Shown here piece by piece: positions 45,629 through 55,504 of a DNA stretch of 64,000 nucleotides. The stretch covers positions 1 to 64,000 of the forward strand of contig NZ_CAUJAN010000006.1 of assembly GCF_963082495.1 (NCBI RefSeq). Direction: 5' to 3'. The notes below the pieces were generated by a model. The model did not search any database. It was not told where the DNA came from and was given only the letters and a program-made list of their open reading frames with translations. This DNA comes from Methanobrevibacter sp. V74 (lineage in GTDB: Archaea; Methanobacteriota; Methanobacteria; Methanobacteriales; Methanobacteriaceae). The translations under genes were made by a program, and so were the position numbers. Positions within the stretch are counted from its first letter, which is position 1, and each line of letters starts with the position of its first letter.

Positions 45629-47383
45629 CATTCCTAGAAACTTAAGATTTTTTATTTTTTTTATCATTGTTTATTCATTGAAAATTGCTAATTTTGATTT
45701 ATTTTGCTTTAATCAGTTATTATTTATTTTAATACTTTATTAATTAATTTTAATTTATTTATATCTAATTTTAATAATTATTAATAGTTTATTTTAAATA
45801 TTATTAATTATATATATATTTATATAAGTAATTAAAGTTTTTTAATCATGAATTTATTTGATTGGGGGTTGGATTGATGTATTCTTATGATAGATTTGTC
45901 AAAGATTTTTTCAGTTTATTTGATGTTTTTATATCTGAAAAATATGTAACTGAAGATAATAAGTTTATTAGAGATAGAAAAATGACTCAAAAAGAGTATA
46001 CAACATTTATTCTTTCTCAAAGAAGCTGTACATCTTATATTGAAACGATTAGATTTTTCACAATAGGATTGAATAAGAAGTTTAAAACAATTTCTAGCCA
46101 AGGAATTGGAAAACAAAGAATGTTCATTGACCCAAAAGTTTTTATTGATATGAATGAATCTTTTATTGACCAATTATATGGCAAATATTCTGGATTTTCA
46201 AAATTTAAAGGATATATTGTTAGTGCTTGTGATGGAAGTATTATTGATCTTCCCAATGTTACTTTAACACGTGAAGAATTCCCTGTTGGTGATGAAAACC
46301 TGTTAAAAGAAAAAGAATTCGTGCAAGAGTTTCATGTCTTTTAGACGTTCATTCTAAACATATTTTAACAGCAAAAATTGTTGAAACAACAATAAATGAA
46401 GTAGATTTAGCAATTGAACATTTAGAGAACTTAAAACAAAGATTAAACATTACAAAATTAATTACCATTTACGATCGAGGATATTCATCAATCGAACTCA
46501 TGGCAAAAACCATTGATTTAAACTCTAAATTTTTAATAAGACTACCAAAAAATGTATTTAGACATTTAATCAAACAAATGAAGACTAATGATGAAATTAT
46601 AAAAATAAATTTAACAAATAATAGATTAAGTCATTTTGATGATGAAAATTTAAAAGAAAAAGCAAGAAAGATGGGGCGATTAGAAATTCGCATAGCATTA
46701 GTAGATATTGGTAAGAACGAACCTGAAATACTTGCAACAAATTTAACATCTGAAGAATTCTCAACAGAAGATTTAAAAGAATTATATGGTAAAAGATGGG
46801 CAGTTGAAACTGGATTTGACAGATTAAAAAATTTAATCGAAATCGAAGATTTCAGCGGAATTCGAAGAACAATAATCGAACAAGATTTTCACGCCCACAT
46901 ATTCGTTTATAACCTAGCAATGACAATTAAAAATCATGCAGAAAACAATATAACAAGAATACCCAGAAATAAAGATGAAAAAATAATTTATCAGTCGAAT
47001 TTCGCAAAAATAACGGGAAACATCTATTTATTCTTATTTGACCTAATATTTGAAACGCAAACGAAAAGAGAGCAAATAATCGATTTTATAGTAAAAGAAG
47101 CATCTAAAGAACTAATACAATATAAAGAAAATCAATACAATAATAAAGAACGAAAAACCCCGGATGTTTATAATAAACATCCAGGAAACAAGAAAAAACA
47201 CACTAATCAAATAATTTCACCAAAAATTAGTGAGTTTTCACATCTTGTTTAATAGTTCTGTTCACAAATCATATAAAAAACTTACGAAAATCAAATCCTA
47301 ATCCCAAAATAATATAACAACGTTATCAAATAAACAGAATTAATAAAAAATTTCACATGAAAAATCTTAAGTTTCTAGGAATG
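45629..47383 (+). mobile_element. IS4-type insertion sequence with perfect 24-bp ends
   Basis: About 1.75 kb bounded by a perfect 24-bp inverted repeat. The left end starts CATTCCTAGAAACTTAAG (45629-45652) and its exact complement lies at 47360-47383. It contains one DDE transposase gene. The flanks share only CTT, so the target duplication is short or unclear. The intact ends suggest recent arrival, although the transposase frame is broken. A fragment of a diverged copy lies at 55505-55882. Confidence 0.85.
45877..47252 (+). pseudogene. IS4-type DDE transposase, frameshifted
   Basis: Two frames make one transposase of about 458 residues. Seen are the first catalytic Asp in IVSACDGSIIDLPN, the second in ITIYDRGYSSIELM, and the Y-x2-R-x3-E-x6-K signature in ELYGKRWAVETGFDRLKN. 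The first frame ends at 46344; the true continuation (RIRARVSCLLDVHSKHILTA) is in the -1 phase. One extra A in the A-run near 46312-46316 repairs it. The local sequence is not a standard slippery heptamer, so I regard it as a mutation or read error rather than programmed frameshifting. ATG 45877 follows a GGGGGTTGGA stretch. Confidence 0.8.
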
Positions 47384-47522
47384 CTTTTAATCTTCCATGA
47401 ATTTCATAGTATTCAAGCCATTCTTTAATTTCTACCTCATCAATAATGGAATTAATAATCTTATCCTGCAAGGAATGTGCATTATGTTTTGAATAATTCA
47501 ACTGAAAACATTCAGTATTAAC
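47384..47522 (-). pseudogene. C-terminal remnant of an unknown gene cut by the IS4-type element
   Basis: On the minus strand an open frame runs from the 37-bp direct repeat to the IS end, encoding SLQDKIINSIIDEVEIKEWL and EYYEIHGRLK. If the IS is removed with one copy of CTT it ends one codon later at a stop. It has a coding-like helical character but no family I recognise. It may be the neighbour that once stood upstream of the helicase-nuclease gene. Confidence 0.35.
47486..47522. repeat. 37-bp direct repeat, left copy
   Basis: Identical over 37 bases to 50955-50991. It flanks, with the right copy, a 3.4-kb segment carrying the truncated transposase and the third adhesin. In one phase the repeat encodes VLNNSTENIQY, which would join in frame (apart from one stop codon) to the QKEIVTYGG start of the helicase pseudogene. 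It may therefore be the duplicated 5' end of that gene. Confidence 0.85.
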
Positions 47523-48583
47523 TTAATTGGAGAACATTATGTTTAGAAGAAGGATTTCCAATTAGAGTAAAAATTAAACGATATTTTTGCCACGATTGCG
47601 GAAAAAAATCTCAAGCAGAGTTTACAGGATTCTATGATAAATTCTGTAATTTATCCAATGATTTCAAAAATAAAATAATTAATGCCCGTGAAAACAGTTG
47701 GATATCTCTAAGAAATATTAAAAGACTCATTAAAGACTGGTTTGGAATTAAAGTGTCTCATGAAACCATAAGAAAAGCTTTATTGGTCGAAGGTGAATTT
47801 TATTATTTCAACGATGAGTTGAAATTGTCTGGATATTACGGATATGACGAACAGTGGGAGAGAGTTAACGGAAACTGGGTTTACTACCTTGTACTCTTTG
47901 ATTTAGTCAATAACGTACCTGTGGCATCGATGCTAACTGAAATATTAAATGAGAATGTAATTGAAAATTTTATTTATATGAGTATTCCTTTTAAAGACCG
48001 TGTTGCAATTGTTACGGATTTAAAAACGGAATATGATAAAATAATGAGCAAATTAGGATTTATTCACCAACATTGTACTTTTCACTTGGAAAAAAACATT
48101 AAAAGTAACATGGAAAAGAAAATAAACAAAAATATGACTAATTATCGCTTTGAATTAAAAAATACTCATCCTAAATACTCTGATGACAATCTTGATGAAA
48201 TTATAAAAAAGAAAAAAGAAGAAGTAAAAAAAGAAATATGGAAATATATTGCTGAATTTATGAAATTATTTAAACAACCAACCTTTGATGAAGCAATTGA
48301 GTATATAAAATTTTTAAAAGATGAAATAAAATATTATCCAGAACATTTGGCCAAGTATCTAAAAAAGAATTTTTTCCCAGAATACAGAAAATTCCTAAGA
48401 TTCCTTGAAGATGATTATAAAAGACATTTAGAACCAACAAATAATAAATTAGAAAATTTCAATGGCAATACAATGCCAAAATACGAAAAAAGAAGTTATA
48501 GGACTATGCAAGGATTATGGAGTGCATTAATGCATAAAAACGATGGTTGGACAAAAAGAAGAAATGAAGACCTAACAAATTGA
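47523..48583 (+). pseudogene. ISM1-like transposase, 5'-truncated
   Basis: An open frame from 47528 to the stop at 48583 encodes about 351 residues without an N-terminal start; an internal ATG at 47753 gives only 276. Seen are the end of a zinc finger (IKRYFCHDCGKKSQAEF), an HTH-like part (RNIKRLIKDWFGIKVSHETI), the DDE residues in YYGYDEQWERVNGNW, AIVTDLKTEYDKIM and NKLENFNGN, and the conserved HQHCTFHLEKN. It resembles the ISM1-type transposases first described in Methanobrevibacter smithii. The N-terminus was lost at the junction with the 37-bp repeat. No terminal repeats are evident. Confidence 0.7.
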
Positions 48584-48716
48584 CAGTCCCAGGTTGATTC
48601 AGAACAGTTAATTATTTATAGATGATTGTATAGAATCATTATTAATTATTTAAATATTATATTGATTCAATTTCATTTAATTATGAAAATATTAAGATCC
48701 GGAGGATTGATATAAA

Positions 48717-50903
48717 ATGATTAAGAATTTAAATAAAGTTATAATAGTGTTTTTATTTTTAATATTTTTATCTATTTCAGTTGTTTCAGCACAAGACAAT
48801 GCAACATCTGAAATAGATTTAAGTGAAAATACTACAATTTTAGAAGTTGAAGCTGATGATAAATTAAATGTTGAAATGAACAAAAGCGATTTAAAAGGAT
48901 CTACTTCAACATTTACTGATTTGCAAAACATAATCAATGGTGCAAGTTCTGGTAGTACAATAACTCTAAATAAAGACTATACATATGTATTTGGAGATAA
49001 TGCGATAATAATTAATAAACCTTTAACTATTGATGGTAAAAACCATGTACTTAACGGAAGATTAGCTACACGAATATTCTGGATAGGTGACAATCAAGTC
49101 ACATTAAAAAATATAAGATTCATAAATGCTAATAATACTCAAACAGATTGGGGTGGTGCCATTGACTGGTTTGGAGATAATGTTAATTTAGAAAATTGTT
49201 ACTTTGAAAATAACCACGCACGTAAACTTGGTGGTGCTATTTACTTACATGGAACACAAGGCAATATAAAAAACTGCACTTTTAACAATAACCATGCAGA
49301 TGTTGGTGGTGCTGTTTATTGGAATGGTAATAATGGTAAATTAAGTGCTTGTTCTTTTAATAATAATCATGCAGATGGGTATGGTGGTGCTGTTTATTGG
49401 CATGGTGATAATGGTTTTTTAAGTGCTTGTTCTTTTGTTAATAACCATGCTAAATGGTATGGTGGTGCTGTTTATTGGAATGGTAATAATGGTAAATTAA
49501 GTGCTTGTTCTTTTAATAATAACCATGCAAAGTATGAAGGTGCTGTTAAATGGACTGGTAATCATGGTAAATTAAAGAATTGTTCTTTTGTTAATAACCA
49601 TGCAGATGATGATGGTGGTGCTGTTTGTTGGACTGGTGCTAATGGTTTTTTAAGTGCTTGTTCTTTTGTTAATAATCATGCAGATGCTGGTGGTGGTGCT
49701 GTTTGGTGGACTGGTGATAATGGTTTTTTAAGTGCTTGTTCTTTTGTTAATAACCATGCTAAATGGGGTGGTGCTGTTTTTTGGGATGGTGATAATGGTA
49801 AATTAAGTAGTTGTTCTTTTGTTAATAACCATGCTAAAAAATTTAAAGGTAATGTTATTTATTGGTTTAAGTCAGGTGATATATTTGCTTGTACTTTTAG
49901 TGTATTTCGTCCTAAAAATACAAACACTGTTACTGTTAATAACTTAATTTACTACGAAAAAAATAATTACAATGTTAATTACTATGAAAATGGTAATAAA
50001 ATCCTTAATAGTGGGATAAATAAGAATATTACTTTTTTTAATTTAAACAGTGGAAAACACACTATTAAAATGATTTATAAAAAAGACGGTAATGATTTGA
50101 CTAATGATTTAATTATTACTGGTGATTCTTATTTAAATTCTAATAATGTGTATATGTTTTATAATGATGGGACAAAATATAAGGTAAAATTAACAGACTA
50201 CCAAGGAAAACCTTTAATTTATAAAAATCTTCAAATCACAATCAAAAATAAAAAATACAACCTAAAAACAGACAAATATGGCTATGCTACTATACTTCTC
50301 AAACAAAAACCTGGACAATACTCAATAATAGCTAAATTCAATGGAGATAAAGATTATGGTCCAAGCACCTTCACAACCAAGATAAAAATCTTAAAATCCC
50401 CAATAACAAAAAATAAAAACTTAAAAATTTATTTCATGGGTGGAACATTTAAAGTACAAATAATACATGCAAATGGTAAAAATGTAGGCGCTGGAAAAAC
50501 AGTAAAATTCACAATATCAGGAAAAACATACACCAAAAAAACAGACAAAAATGGATACGCAAGCCTAAAAATCACACAAAAACCAAAAACACACACCATA
50601 ACCACAAAATACACCAAATTCATCACAAAAAATAAAATCACAATCCAACCACTACTAACAGCAAAAAACATCATAAAGAAAAAAACAAAAACAACAAAAT
50701 TCCAGGCCAAACTAGTAAACACAAAAGGAAAACCACAAGCAAAAAAGAAAATAACATTTAAATTCAAAGGAAAAAAATACAAAAAACTAACAAACAAAAA
50801 AGGAATAGCCACACTAAAAATCAAAAACCTAAAAAAAGGCAAATACAACATCTACACACAATACACCAAATCAAAAATAAAAAACACAATAACAATCAAA
50901 TAA
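48717..50903 (+). CDS. Adhesin-like protein with near-identical beta-helix rungs
   Basis: 728 residues. A signal peptide spans 1-24 (VIIVFLFLIFLSISVVSA). A beta-helix covers about 60-390 with eight to nine near-identical rungs of about 24 residues (NNHADxGGAVYWNGNNGKLS plus ACSF), visible as roughly 72-base repeats at about 49240-49850. Ig-like units follow (YKVKLTDYQGKPLIYKNLQI; VKFTISGKTYTKKTDKNGYA), and a Lys-rich C-terminal domain without a membrane anchor, like the first adhesin. GGAGG lies 11 bases before the ATG. Codon choice switches sharply near 50200. It lies between 37-bp direct repeats inside the island. Confidence 0.85.
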   Translation: MIKNLNKVIIVFLFLIFLSISVVSAQDNATSEIDLSENTTILEVEADDKLNVEMNKSDLKGSTSTFTDLQNIINGASSGSTITLNKDYTYVFGDNAIIINKPLTIDGKNHVLNGRLATRIFWIGDNQVTLKNIRFINANNTQTDWGGAIDWFGDNVNLENCYFENNHARKLGGAIYLHGTQGNIKNCTFNNNHADVGGAVYWNGNNGKLSACSFNNNHADGYGGAVYWHGDNGFLSACSFVNNHAKWYGGAVYWNGNNGKLSACSFNNNHAKYEGAVKWTGNHGKLKNCSFVNNHADDDGGAVCWTGANGFLSACSFVNNHADAGGGAVWWTGDNGFLSACSFVNNHAKWGGAVFWDGDNGKLSSCSFVNNHAKKFKGNVIYWFKSGDIFACTFSVFRPKNTNTVTVNNLIYYEKNNYNVNYYENGNKILNSGINKNITFFNLNSGKHTIKMIYKKDGNDLTNDLIITGDSYLNSNNVYMFYNDGTKYKVKLTDYQGKPLIYKNLQITIKNKKYNLKTDKYGYATILLKQKPGQYSIIAKFNGDKDYGPSTFTTKIKILKSPITKNKNLKIYFMGGTFKVQIIHANGKNVGAGKTVKFTISGKTYTKKTDKNGYASLKITQKPKTHTITTKYTKFITKNKITIQPLLTAKNIIKKKTKTTKFQAKLVNTKGKPQAKKKITFKFKGKKYKKLTNKKGIATLKIKNLKKGKYNIYTQYTKSKIKNTITIK
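49240..49855 (+). repeat. Tandem coding repeats of about 72 bases
   Basis: Eight or so units encoding CSFxNNHAxxxGGAVYWxGxNGxLSA. Phrases such as GGTGGTGCTGTTTATTGG recur almost unchanged, pointing to recent slippage or gene conversion and to likely copy-number variation between strains. Confidence 0.8.
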
Positions 50904-50912
50904 AAAAAAAAG

Positions 50913-50955
50913 AATAAGGAACCACCAATACTTCCTTATTTTAACCTTTTTTTAG
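50913..50955 (+). terminator. Terminator of the third adhesin
   Basis: A 9-bp stem (AATAAGGAA/TTCCTTATT, 10-base loop) follows ten bases after the adhesin stop and leads into a run of seven T. Confidence 0.6.
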
Positions 50956-50991
50956 TTTTGAATAATTCAACTGAAAACATTCAGTATTAAC
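50955..50991. repeat. 37-bp direct repeat, right copy
   Basis: Identical to 47486-47522. It ends where the reading frame of the helicase-nuclease pseudogene begins, so it is both the right edge of the 3.4-kb segment and the probable 5' end of that gene. Confidence 0.85.
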
Positions 50992-52747
50992 AGAAAGAGA
51001 TTGTTACTTATGGGGGAAATAAGTTTTTAAGCATAGAAGCGGGGTCGGGTGTAGGCAAAACCCGTGTTTTAATTGAAAAAGTTAATTATATGGTAAATGA
51101 GTTAGGGGGTGGATCCTAAATCATTGCTAATTGTCACTTTTTCAACTAAAGCTGCAGATGAACTTCGAGAGAGATTGTCTGAAGGTGATTTGTTAAAAAG
51201 TGATGTTCAAAAGATGCATATATCAACTATTCACTCTTTTTGCGAAAAGATACTTGAAGAAAATGGTCATGTTGGTTTAAATATCATTTCAGACGATGCC
51301 GGTGAGAAAAACTTGTTGTTCATTGGAAAGCATATGGAAGAGCTTGGATTTGTTAAAGAATGTTACATGTCAAGTAGCAACATCAAATATATTGCCAATA
51401 AATATAAATGAATATTGCTCTTTCAGTGTTGACACAGATAAGTTAATTGATTATATCACAGAAAATAGGCCAGTCAGCGAGGGATATGTCCACTTTTGTC
51501 CGTGAGCGAATGGAATTAAATGATGGAGAATATCCTCATGATGAAGTTCGAAAAAATGATGAGTTTAAAGAGTCCAAGTATAATGCACAATATCTGCAAA
51601 TCGCCAAATCCTATCCGATTTATGAAAAATATCTTAAAGCGCGAAAAAGCAATTGACTTTGCACATCTACAAAAGGATGCATTAGAAATTGTCAAAAAAG
51701 ATGGATTTAAAACACAGTTCACCAACATACTAATTGATGAGTTTCAAGATACAGATCCTATGCAGATGGAATTGTTTGAGTATCTGATGAAACAAGCAAA
51801 ATCATTTACAGTAGTAGGTGACATTAATCAAAGCATATATGGATTTAGAGGTTCAAACATTAATCCATTTACATATTTAGCTAAATATCATAAAGATAAA
51901 TTCGAGTTTAAAAGCCTGACCACTAATTATCGCTCCACTCATGAAATCATCGATGTGTCTGAAGATTTCATTAAACATCAAAGACCAGTTGAATCCGCAC
52001 TTGGAAAGGCTCAATGTGGTCGTGATGTAAAATAATCATGTTTATTATTCTTTAAATAACTATGATGCTAAAAATTAATCGACTAAAGAATCATCACTTG
52101 ATAGTGAAGCTGAAAACATTGTAAATATCATTAAATATTTGATTGAAAATGAAAAAATCAATAGATTGTCCGATATTGGCATTCTATTTCGTTCTCTTTC
52201 AAAAAGTACCTCACGATGTATCGGACCATTGCTTGAAAAATTAGAAGCGGAAAATATTAAATTTCAGGTCAATAACAATGATTTAATCAGTCAGGATGAA
52301 ATTAAGTCAATTTTAACACTCTTTCACCATCTGGTTTCAGATGATGATCCTCATAGTCACAGGTTTAATAGATGGGAAAAAGACTGGCTGAATTTAAAGG
52401 CATATGCCAATCAGGTCTTGTTCAATTTATCTGATGAGACAAAAGAGATACTGATTAGCTTGCAGAATAAATTTGAAGAGGATGTTGTCAGGGCTGAAAA
52501 TTATTTTTGGCTAAAAGACCATAATAGAGGAGGTAAAAAATCCTTCAAAACAGTATTTGCCCGTGATGAGGAAATGCTCATTAAAATATTTAATAGTGTT
52601 ACAAGGCCGGTTTTAACAAACGATAACCTAATTGAATATGGTATTGAAAATGAAGATGATTTGGAATTCTTTAGAAAATTAAATGAATTTAAAGACTCAT
52701 TGTACTCTGAGGATGTTAAATTCTATGACAGGCCAACAGTTTCTGAG

Positions 52748-52841
52748 GTTTATTTAAAACTATTAACTGATGTTACGCTTGTGCCTTTTCTTAATTGCCT
52801 TCAAAAGCTCTCGTTTATTTAAAACTATTAACTGATGTTAC
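52748..52841 (+). repeat. CRISPR-like unit: 29-bp duplication around 36 bp of foreign DNA
   Basis: Bases 52748-52776 are repeated exactly at 52813-52841, with 36 unrelated bases (52777-52812) between. Removing one copy and the insert restores SEVYLKLLTDVTGYLSED. The 65-bp gain breaks the frame. The insert has about 42% G+C, above the host. Confidence 0.85.
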
Positions 52842-52965
52842 CGGTTATTTGTCTGAAGATTTAATCTTAAGTGATGAAGGAGATATTATAATTAACAACC
52901 TCTCAAAAATTACAGGTTCTCTTCAAACATTTGTTGACGTTAAGTTCAACCGGGACATTAGAGGT

Positions 52966-53062
52966 GCATTTTGGTTTGTATATAGAACCATTGAAGAATG
53001 GTCTGTTTTACAAACCCCTGCCGAATCTACCGCATTTTGGTTTGTATATAGAACCATTGAAG
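52966..53062 (+). repeat. CRISPR-like unit: 31-bp duplication around 35 bp of foreign DNA
   Basis: Bases 52966-52996 are repeated exactly at 53032-53062, with 35 unrelated bases (52997-53031) between. Removing 66 bp restores GAFWFVYRTIEGHSAYSDES. The insert has about 46% G+C. It lies only 125 bases after the first such unit. Confidence 0.85.
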
Positions 53063-54158
53063 GACATTCGGCTTATTCTGATGAAAGTGATGCCATTCAA
53101 ATAATGACTGTCCATCAGTCAAAAGGATTAGAATTCCCGGTTGTTATTATTCCCTCTCTGAAAAAAGACAATTTCCCAATGAAATATATCGATCCAAATC
53201 CAGATAATGGATGGATTTTTGGCCAGCCCGTTTATTACACTCCTGATGACTGTTTAAATTATCCCAAATTTGATAAGGAATTCGGGCCTGAACTGTCTCA
53301 TAATATGGAAGAGGAAAGAGTTATTTATGTTGCAATGACTCGTGCAGAGGATACATTAATATTGTCTTCATTAGTGGAGGATATGAACCAGTCAAATCAA
53401 ATCGCAATTGAACAAAGTGAATTTGAAAGACTTCCAAAAGGTCCGGACTGCATAGAAAAATGCAATTAATGAAAACTTAAATAAATGCAAATTAATTGAC
53501 CCTGAAGATATGGACATCAATGTGGTGTATTGCAGGAAGGATGAAGAGGATGATGAATACTGTGTTGATTTAAGCTTCACTGCTTTGGAAAATTATAATA
53601 ATTGTCCATTTAGATATAAAACTAGCTAACGGAGTTAATTTCACCATATCTGAAAAACAGGAGATTGATGATGGGATTTTTGCCCACTATACACTTGAAG
53701 TTATCAACAAAAAAATAATTAATAATGGCAATGTCTTTATTGGTGAGGATGAGGTTGTTAAAACAATAGAGGAATTATTTGAAAATTCAAATGATGAGTT
53801 AAAAGAAGAGGATCCTGTTGGGTATGAAAAACAACTTAACGAAATAATCGGCAACATTTATTCATTATTATAAAAATTACGGTAAAAATATAAAAATACT
53901 TGATAGTGAATATCCCTTCTATTTAAAAGACAGAAACTATGCCCTTAATGGAGTCATTGATTTAATCTATGAAATTGATGGTAAATTGGGCATTATTGAT
54001 TATAAGAATACTCGCTTAGAGGCCAAATACAAAGATAAATTTAAAAAGCAACTTCATTTATATGTATTGGCATTAAGGGACCAAAATCATGAATATGAAG
54101 GTAAGGAAATTAGCGAACTTAAAGTTTACACTATTATAATTACTAACCAAACTTTTAT

Positions 54159-55504
54159 TATAGATGACTGACAAATTATAAAATATGTCTGGAAAATCTA
54201 AAATTGATGTTTTTAATAAAATGACTAAAACCGCATTAGATGAGGAAATCAGCAATTATGTGGCTTATCATAGGTATTATCAAAGATTGATTGCTGTTAA
54301 AATTGTTAGTGAAGGCAATACAATAACTGATGCTGCGAATATTCTAGGAAAATCATATCAAACAGTTCACAGATGGATTAAAACATGTGAATCTGAAGGA
54401 TTGGAAGGTTTAAAACCTTCTTTTGGTGGTGGAAGGCCATCAAAATTAACTTATGATCAACTAATTGAATTAGACAAAATCATTGAAAAAACACCAAATA
54501 TGTCAATGAAAGATGTACATCTTCTTGTTAATGAAAAATTTAATGTAGATTACAGTTTAAAACAAATAGGAAAAATTGTAAAGAAATTAGGATACAATTA
54601 CAGCAAAGCATATCCTAAATTTTCAAAATCCCCTGAAGATGCTGAAGAACAGTTAAAAAAAACTTAGAAGAACATAACGTAACAACACGATATTATAGTC
54701 TTATTTGATGAAGCATCATTCCAAAATGAACCCTACACTCAAAAATCACTATATAAAAAAGGAACCAAACACACACAAACTGTAAATCCATACAAATTCA
54801 AAATCAACGCCATTGGATCACTAACAATAAATGGAAATTCGACCATCACAATCACAAATTCATCAACAGCACCAGAAATTGCAATAGCACTTCTAGAATT
54901 AAGAATAGCAAATACAAACAACAAAAATACAGTAAAAATATTAAATAAAATAATATTCGATGTTAATCTAACTGATGAAGATATAGATAAAATATTAATG
55001 AAAAACAACAAAGATAATGAAGTTTTCGCAGCAAAAATTTTAAAAACATTAGAAAAATATAAGGACAATACCACCTCAACAATCGCTAGAATCATTGGAA
55101 AACACTGCAATAGAGAATTACTCAACAATGTGAAAAAAAGAAGAGAAATAAGACGAAAAATAACTTTAAATCTGTTACAAAAAGAAGACATTAATAACAA
55201 AAATGCAAACCGAATAAAGAATATGTTTAATTCTAGATAATTATAGCGTCCACAAGTCTGCATTCATCAAAAAATAGCATTACATCTTATTGAATTAATA
55301 TACCTCCCACCATACTCTCCTCACTTAAATCCAATTGAACAAATATGGAGACAAATAAAAAGAAAAATAAAACATTATTATCTTGAATCAAAAGAATTTC
55401 TGCGAGATTTAACAATAGAAACGTATAATGAATCGATTTCTGAAACAAAAGTTCATGACAAATGGCTCGAAACATTTATACCAAAAATTTGGTAATTAAC
55501 TATA
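54159..55504 (+). mobile_element. IS630-type insertion sequence
   Basis: About 1.34 kb. Imperfect inverted ends begin TATAG at 54159 and its complement CTATA ends at 55504 (about 15 of 22 bases match), with TA at each border, the target of IS630/mariner elements. On the left it cuts the helicase-nuclease pseudogene; on the right it cuts the remnant IS4-type element. It is therefore younger than both. Confidence 0.75.
54185..55495 (+). pseudogene. IS630-type transposase, multiply frameshifted
   Basis: The N-terminal HTH part (160 residues in one frame: AANILGKSYQTVHRWIKTCE, GGGRPSKLTYDQLIEL) ends at a stop at 54667. The DDE part continues in other phases: IIVLFDEASFQNEPYTQKSL (first Asp), ILDNYSVHKSAFIKK (second Asp), YLPPYSPHLNPIEQIWRQIK (Glu). 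Frames break at an A8 run near 54656, near 54700, near 55233, and at an A6 run near 55270. Adding an A to the two runs restores the family reading at those sites. The element is probably immobile unless helped in trans. Confidence 0.8.

Larger units (their letters stand above)
50991..54158 (+). pseudogene. Decayed AddA/RecB-like helicase-nuclease gene
   Basis: Superfamily 1 helicase motifs appear in order but in changing frames. They are QKEIVTYGG (Q motif region), EAGSGVGKT (Walker A), IVTFSTKAADEL (Ia), ISTIHSFCE, ILIDEFQDTDPMQ (II), VVGDINQSIYGFRG (III), TTNYRSTHEI (IV), MTVHQSKGLEFPVVIIP (V) and YVAMTRAEDTLIL (VI). A PD-(D/E)XK nuclease end follows (NYALNGVIDL, GIIDYKNTR). I count at least eight frame breaks, both gains and losses of single bases, a stop near 52075, and two 65-66-bp insertions. 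The 3' end is cut by the IS630-type element. It once served double-strand break processing or defence. Confidence 0.85.

Noticed and set aside
46300-46345. Programmed ribosomal frameshift in the IS4-type transposase
   Set aside because: A -1 shift would join the frames, but the A5 run is not a standard slippery heptamer and the split falls inside the catalytic domain, not between OrfA and OrfB-type parts.
45629-47383. Clear target-site duplication for the IS4-type element
   Set aside because: Only CTT is shared by the flanks, too short to call; later changes at the site may have removed it.
49240-49855. Regular repeats resembling a CRISPR array
   Set aside because: Units are about 72 bases with no constant repeat plus variable spacer; they are in frame and encode beta-helix rungs of an adhesin.
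50429-50851. Minus-strand frame of 140 codons in the third adhesin
   Set aside because: A Phe/Val-rich translation mirroring the Lys/Thr-rich adhesin end; no start signal, so a shadow of the coding strand.
54739-55263. Minus-strand frame of 174 codons in the IS630-type element
   Set aside because: The plus strand encodes recognisable transposase segments throughout; the antisense frame is hydrophobic noise.
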